Shown here piece by piece: positions 63,229-64,000 of a stretch of 64,000 bases of DNA; position 1 is the first letter of the stretch, and the number at the start of each line of letters is the position of its first letter. The notes beneath the pieces are model-generated. The model had not been told where the DNA came from. It made no database searches and saw only the letters and a list, made by a program, of their open reading frames with translations. Source of the DNA: Ferrimonas balearica. GTDB taxonomy: Bacteria > Pseudomonadota > Gammaproteobacteria > Enterobacterales > Shewanellaceae. Made by a program: the position numbers and the translations under genes. The DNA is taken from the NCBI RefSeq assembly GCF_019802085.1, contig NZ_JAHVHV010000002.1:124001-188000 (forward strand), in the 5' to 3' direction.

Positions 63229-63432
63229 ATGCTCAAGACCACCACTTTCGCCATCATGCACTTTTCCATCGCCTTTGCCCTGGCGTACCTCATCACCGGC
63301 AGCCTGGTGATCGGCGGATTGCTGGCGGTGCTGGAGCCGCTGGTCAACACCCTGGGGTACGCCGTCCACGAACGGGTGTGGAAACGGATTGAGCAACGCC
63401 GTGAAGCGGGCCAACTGCCGATGGCGGCATAA
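63229..63432 (+). CDS. DUF2061 membrane protein, Fur-regulated
   Basis: 67 residues from the ATG with GGGAGG eight bases upstream; the longer frame covers the Fur box and is rejected. Sequence FAIMHFSIAFALAYLITGSL and LAVLEPLVNTLGYAVHERVWKRI match DUF2061, a two-helix membrane family of unknown role. The Fur box directly upstream implies derepression under iron starvation. Monocistronic; strong terminator follows. Confidence 0.88.
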   Translation: MLKTTTFAIMHFSIAFALAYLITGSLVIGGLLAVLEPLVNTLGYAVHERVWKRIEQRREAGQLPMAA

Positions 63433-63470
63433 AAGAACCGGGTTCGCTCGCCTGCCGCCGCACGATTACG

Positions 63471-63498
63471 GGGCCGCCCTTGGGGCGGCCCTTTTTTT
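63471..63498 (+). terminator. Intrinsic terminator after the DUF2061 gene
   Basis: GGGGCCGCC-CTTGG-GGCGGCCC followed by T7. Confidence 0.88.
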
Positions 63499-63515
63499 GC
63501 CCGGCCAATGGCAGG

Positions 63516-63547
63516 CAAAAAAAAAGCCGACGCGGGGGCGTCGGCAG
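63516..63547 (-). terminator. Intrinsic terminator for a minus-strand transcript
   Basis: GCCGACGC-GGGG-GCGTCGGC preceded on the + strand by A9, so T9 on the minus strand. No annotated minus-strand gene lies before it. Confidence 0.8.
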
Positions 63548-63727
63548 TCTTGCAGGGATGATGATGAAAGACCGTTTCCGTTTGCAGGGAGGGTGGGCAC
63601 CGCCGGTGCCCTTAGGTCTGGTGACACTGTCCCACGGTGAGGGGGTTCGGCGCCAACGGGTTCCCCCTATCTGGCTAATCGATTTTTTGACTGAACCAGG
63701 GCTGGGGTAATGGACGTAGCAAAAGAA

Positions 63728-63752
63728 AAGCCAGCGACGGGCGCTGGCTTTG
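63728..63752. terminator. Terminator-like hairpin
   Basis: AAGCCAGCG-ACGGG-CGCTGGCTT; A-rich on the left (minus-strand TTTTCTTTTG) and TTTG on the right. Confidence 0.65.
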
Positions 63753-63994
63753 TCTAAGGAGGATGATGAAAGGTCGGGCAGGGGCTCAGGGCTAACTCGA
63801 ACGCGTATCGCGGATGGGAAGGACGCGATATCCCGCCTGACTTGGGATAAGACTCTCACGAGCGGGCGCGGGCGGGCCAACGCAAAAGACGCATCAGTTC
63901 AATCGCTTTTTTGCCGTTGAAAGCCGCAGCAGGGGGTACCGGTCTGAATAATCAGAGCTAAACTGTTGGAGACACCGTCACCGAGGAGGCCGCT

Positions 63995-64000
63995 ATGAAA
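63995..64000 (+). CDS. Start of a gene cut by the window end
   Basis: ATG-AAA with GAGGAGG six bases upstream (63983-63989). Only two codons are visible; identity unknown. Confidence 0.6.

Larger units (their letters stand above)
63433..63994. other. Gap with several terminator-like hairpins
   Basis: 562 bases without a supported gene. It holds a + terminator (63471-63498), a - terminator (63516-63546), a GGGCAC/GTGCCC hairpin near 63596-63612 and a further hairpin at 63728-63752. Two GGATGATGA(TGA)AAG-like stretches (63557-63570, 63760-63772) follow the second and last hairpins at similar distances. 63780-63980 shows nothing recognisable until the next ribosome site. Confidence 0.5.

Noticed and set aside
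63541-63580. Histidine-operon leader peptide (CATCATCAT on the minus strand)
   Set aside because: Only three His codons, no start codon with ribosome site before them, and no his gene downstream on that strand.

Overview
The window looks like chromosomal DNA of a high-GC marine gammaproteobacterium of the Shewanella/Ferrimonas type (Alteromonadales). Evidence: the fis-dusB-prmA and accC-accB-aroQ blocks, a Wolinella-type menaquinol:fumarate reductase, an OmcA/MtrC-family decaheme cytochrome, a respiratory arsenate reductase, and FNR/CRP-like sites. Genus is an inference. Most genes have strong GC bias at the third codon position, so long antisense open frames are frequent and are not genes.

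Layout. 0-7 kb: end of an SO_0444-type permease, small periplasmic and redox proteins, a LysO lysine exporter, a DEAD-box helicase, a hydrolase, a membrane protein, and a divergent TetR/reductase pair. 7-11 kb: arsR divergent from arrA-arrB, a complete respiratory arsenate reductase with a recognisable CRP/-10/operator region. 11-16.6 kb: OmpA-like lipoprotein, RraB-like and S4-domain proteins, TPR-sulfotransferase, TonB-dependent receptor. 16.7-23.5 kb: nitrogen catabolism (nitrilase-family amidase, MocR regulator with an unusual C-terminal extension, LysR regulator divergent from gabD-gabT). 23.5-28.3 kb: acetyltransferases and a VOC protein, then an A/T-richer three-gene secreted cassette: two mosaic paralogues with chitin-binding-like repeats and a SHSQG hydrolase/KTSC fusion. 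28.3-35.5 kb: envelope proteins, a large secreted serine hydrolase, DoxX, LysR, MFS.

35.5-40.2 kb: decaheme lipoprotein cytochrome with a CRP-like site upstream, an acetyltransferase and a PuuB-like FAD oxidoreductase. 40.2-43.5 kb: YebC/YeeN-type protein, fis, dusB, prmA. 43.7-49.5 kb: fumarate reductase locus with FOUR consecutive frdC-like cytochrome b genes before frdA-frdB; only the last keeps all heme ligands and both key glutamates, and a perfect FNR palindrome sits before the third. It faces, tail to tail, a ravA-viaA operon led by a small zinc-ribbon membrane protein; RavA-ViaA is known in E. coli to interact with fumarate reductase, so the adjacency is suggestive.

53-57.7 kb: a segmental duplication. 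An intact S8 protease plus a copy of the accC 3' end is followed by a small island of three secreted-protein genes, then a dead S8 protease copy, then the real accC. 57.7-60 kb: aroQ-accB-accC operon. 60-64 kb: arfB, a DUF2057 protein, a long A/T-rich gap with a G-run cluster, a small secreted protein with a promoter inside a palindrome, a patatin-like phospholipase, a Fur-box-controlled DUF2061 protein, and a gap with several terminator-like hairpins. No tRNA, rRNA, CRISPR array, transposase or integrase was recognised.
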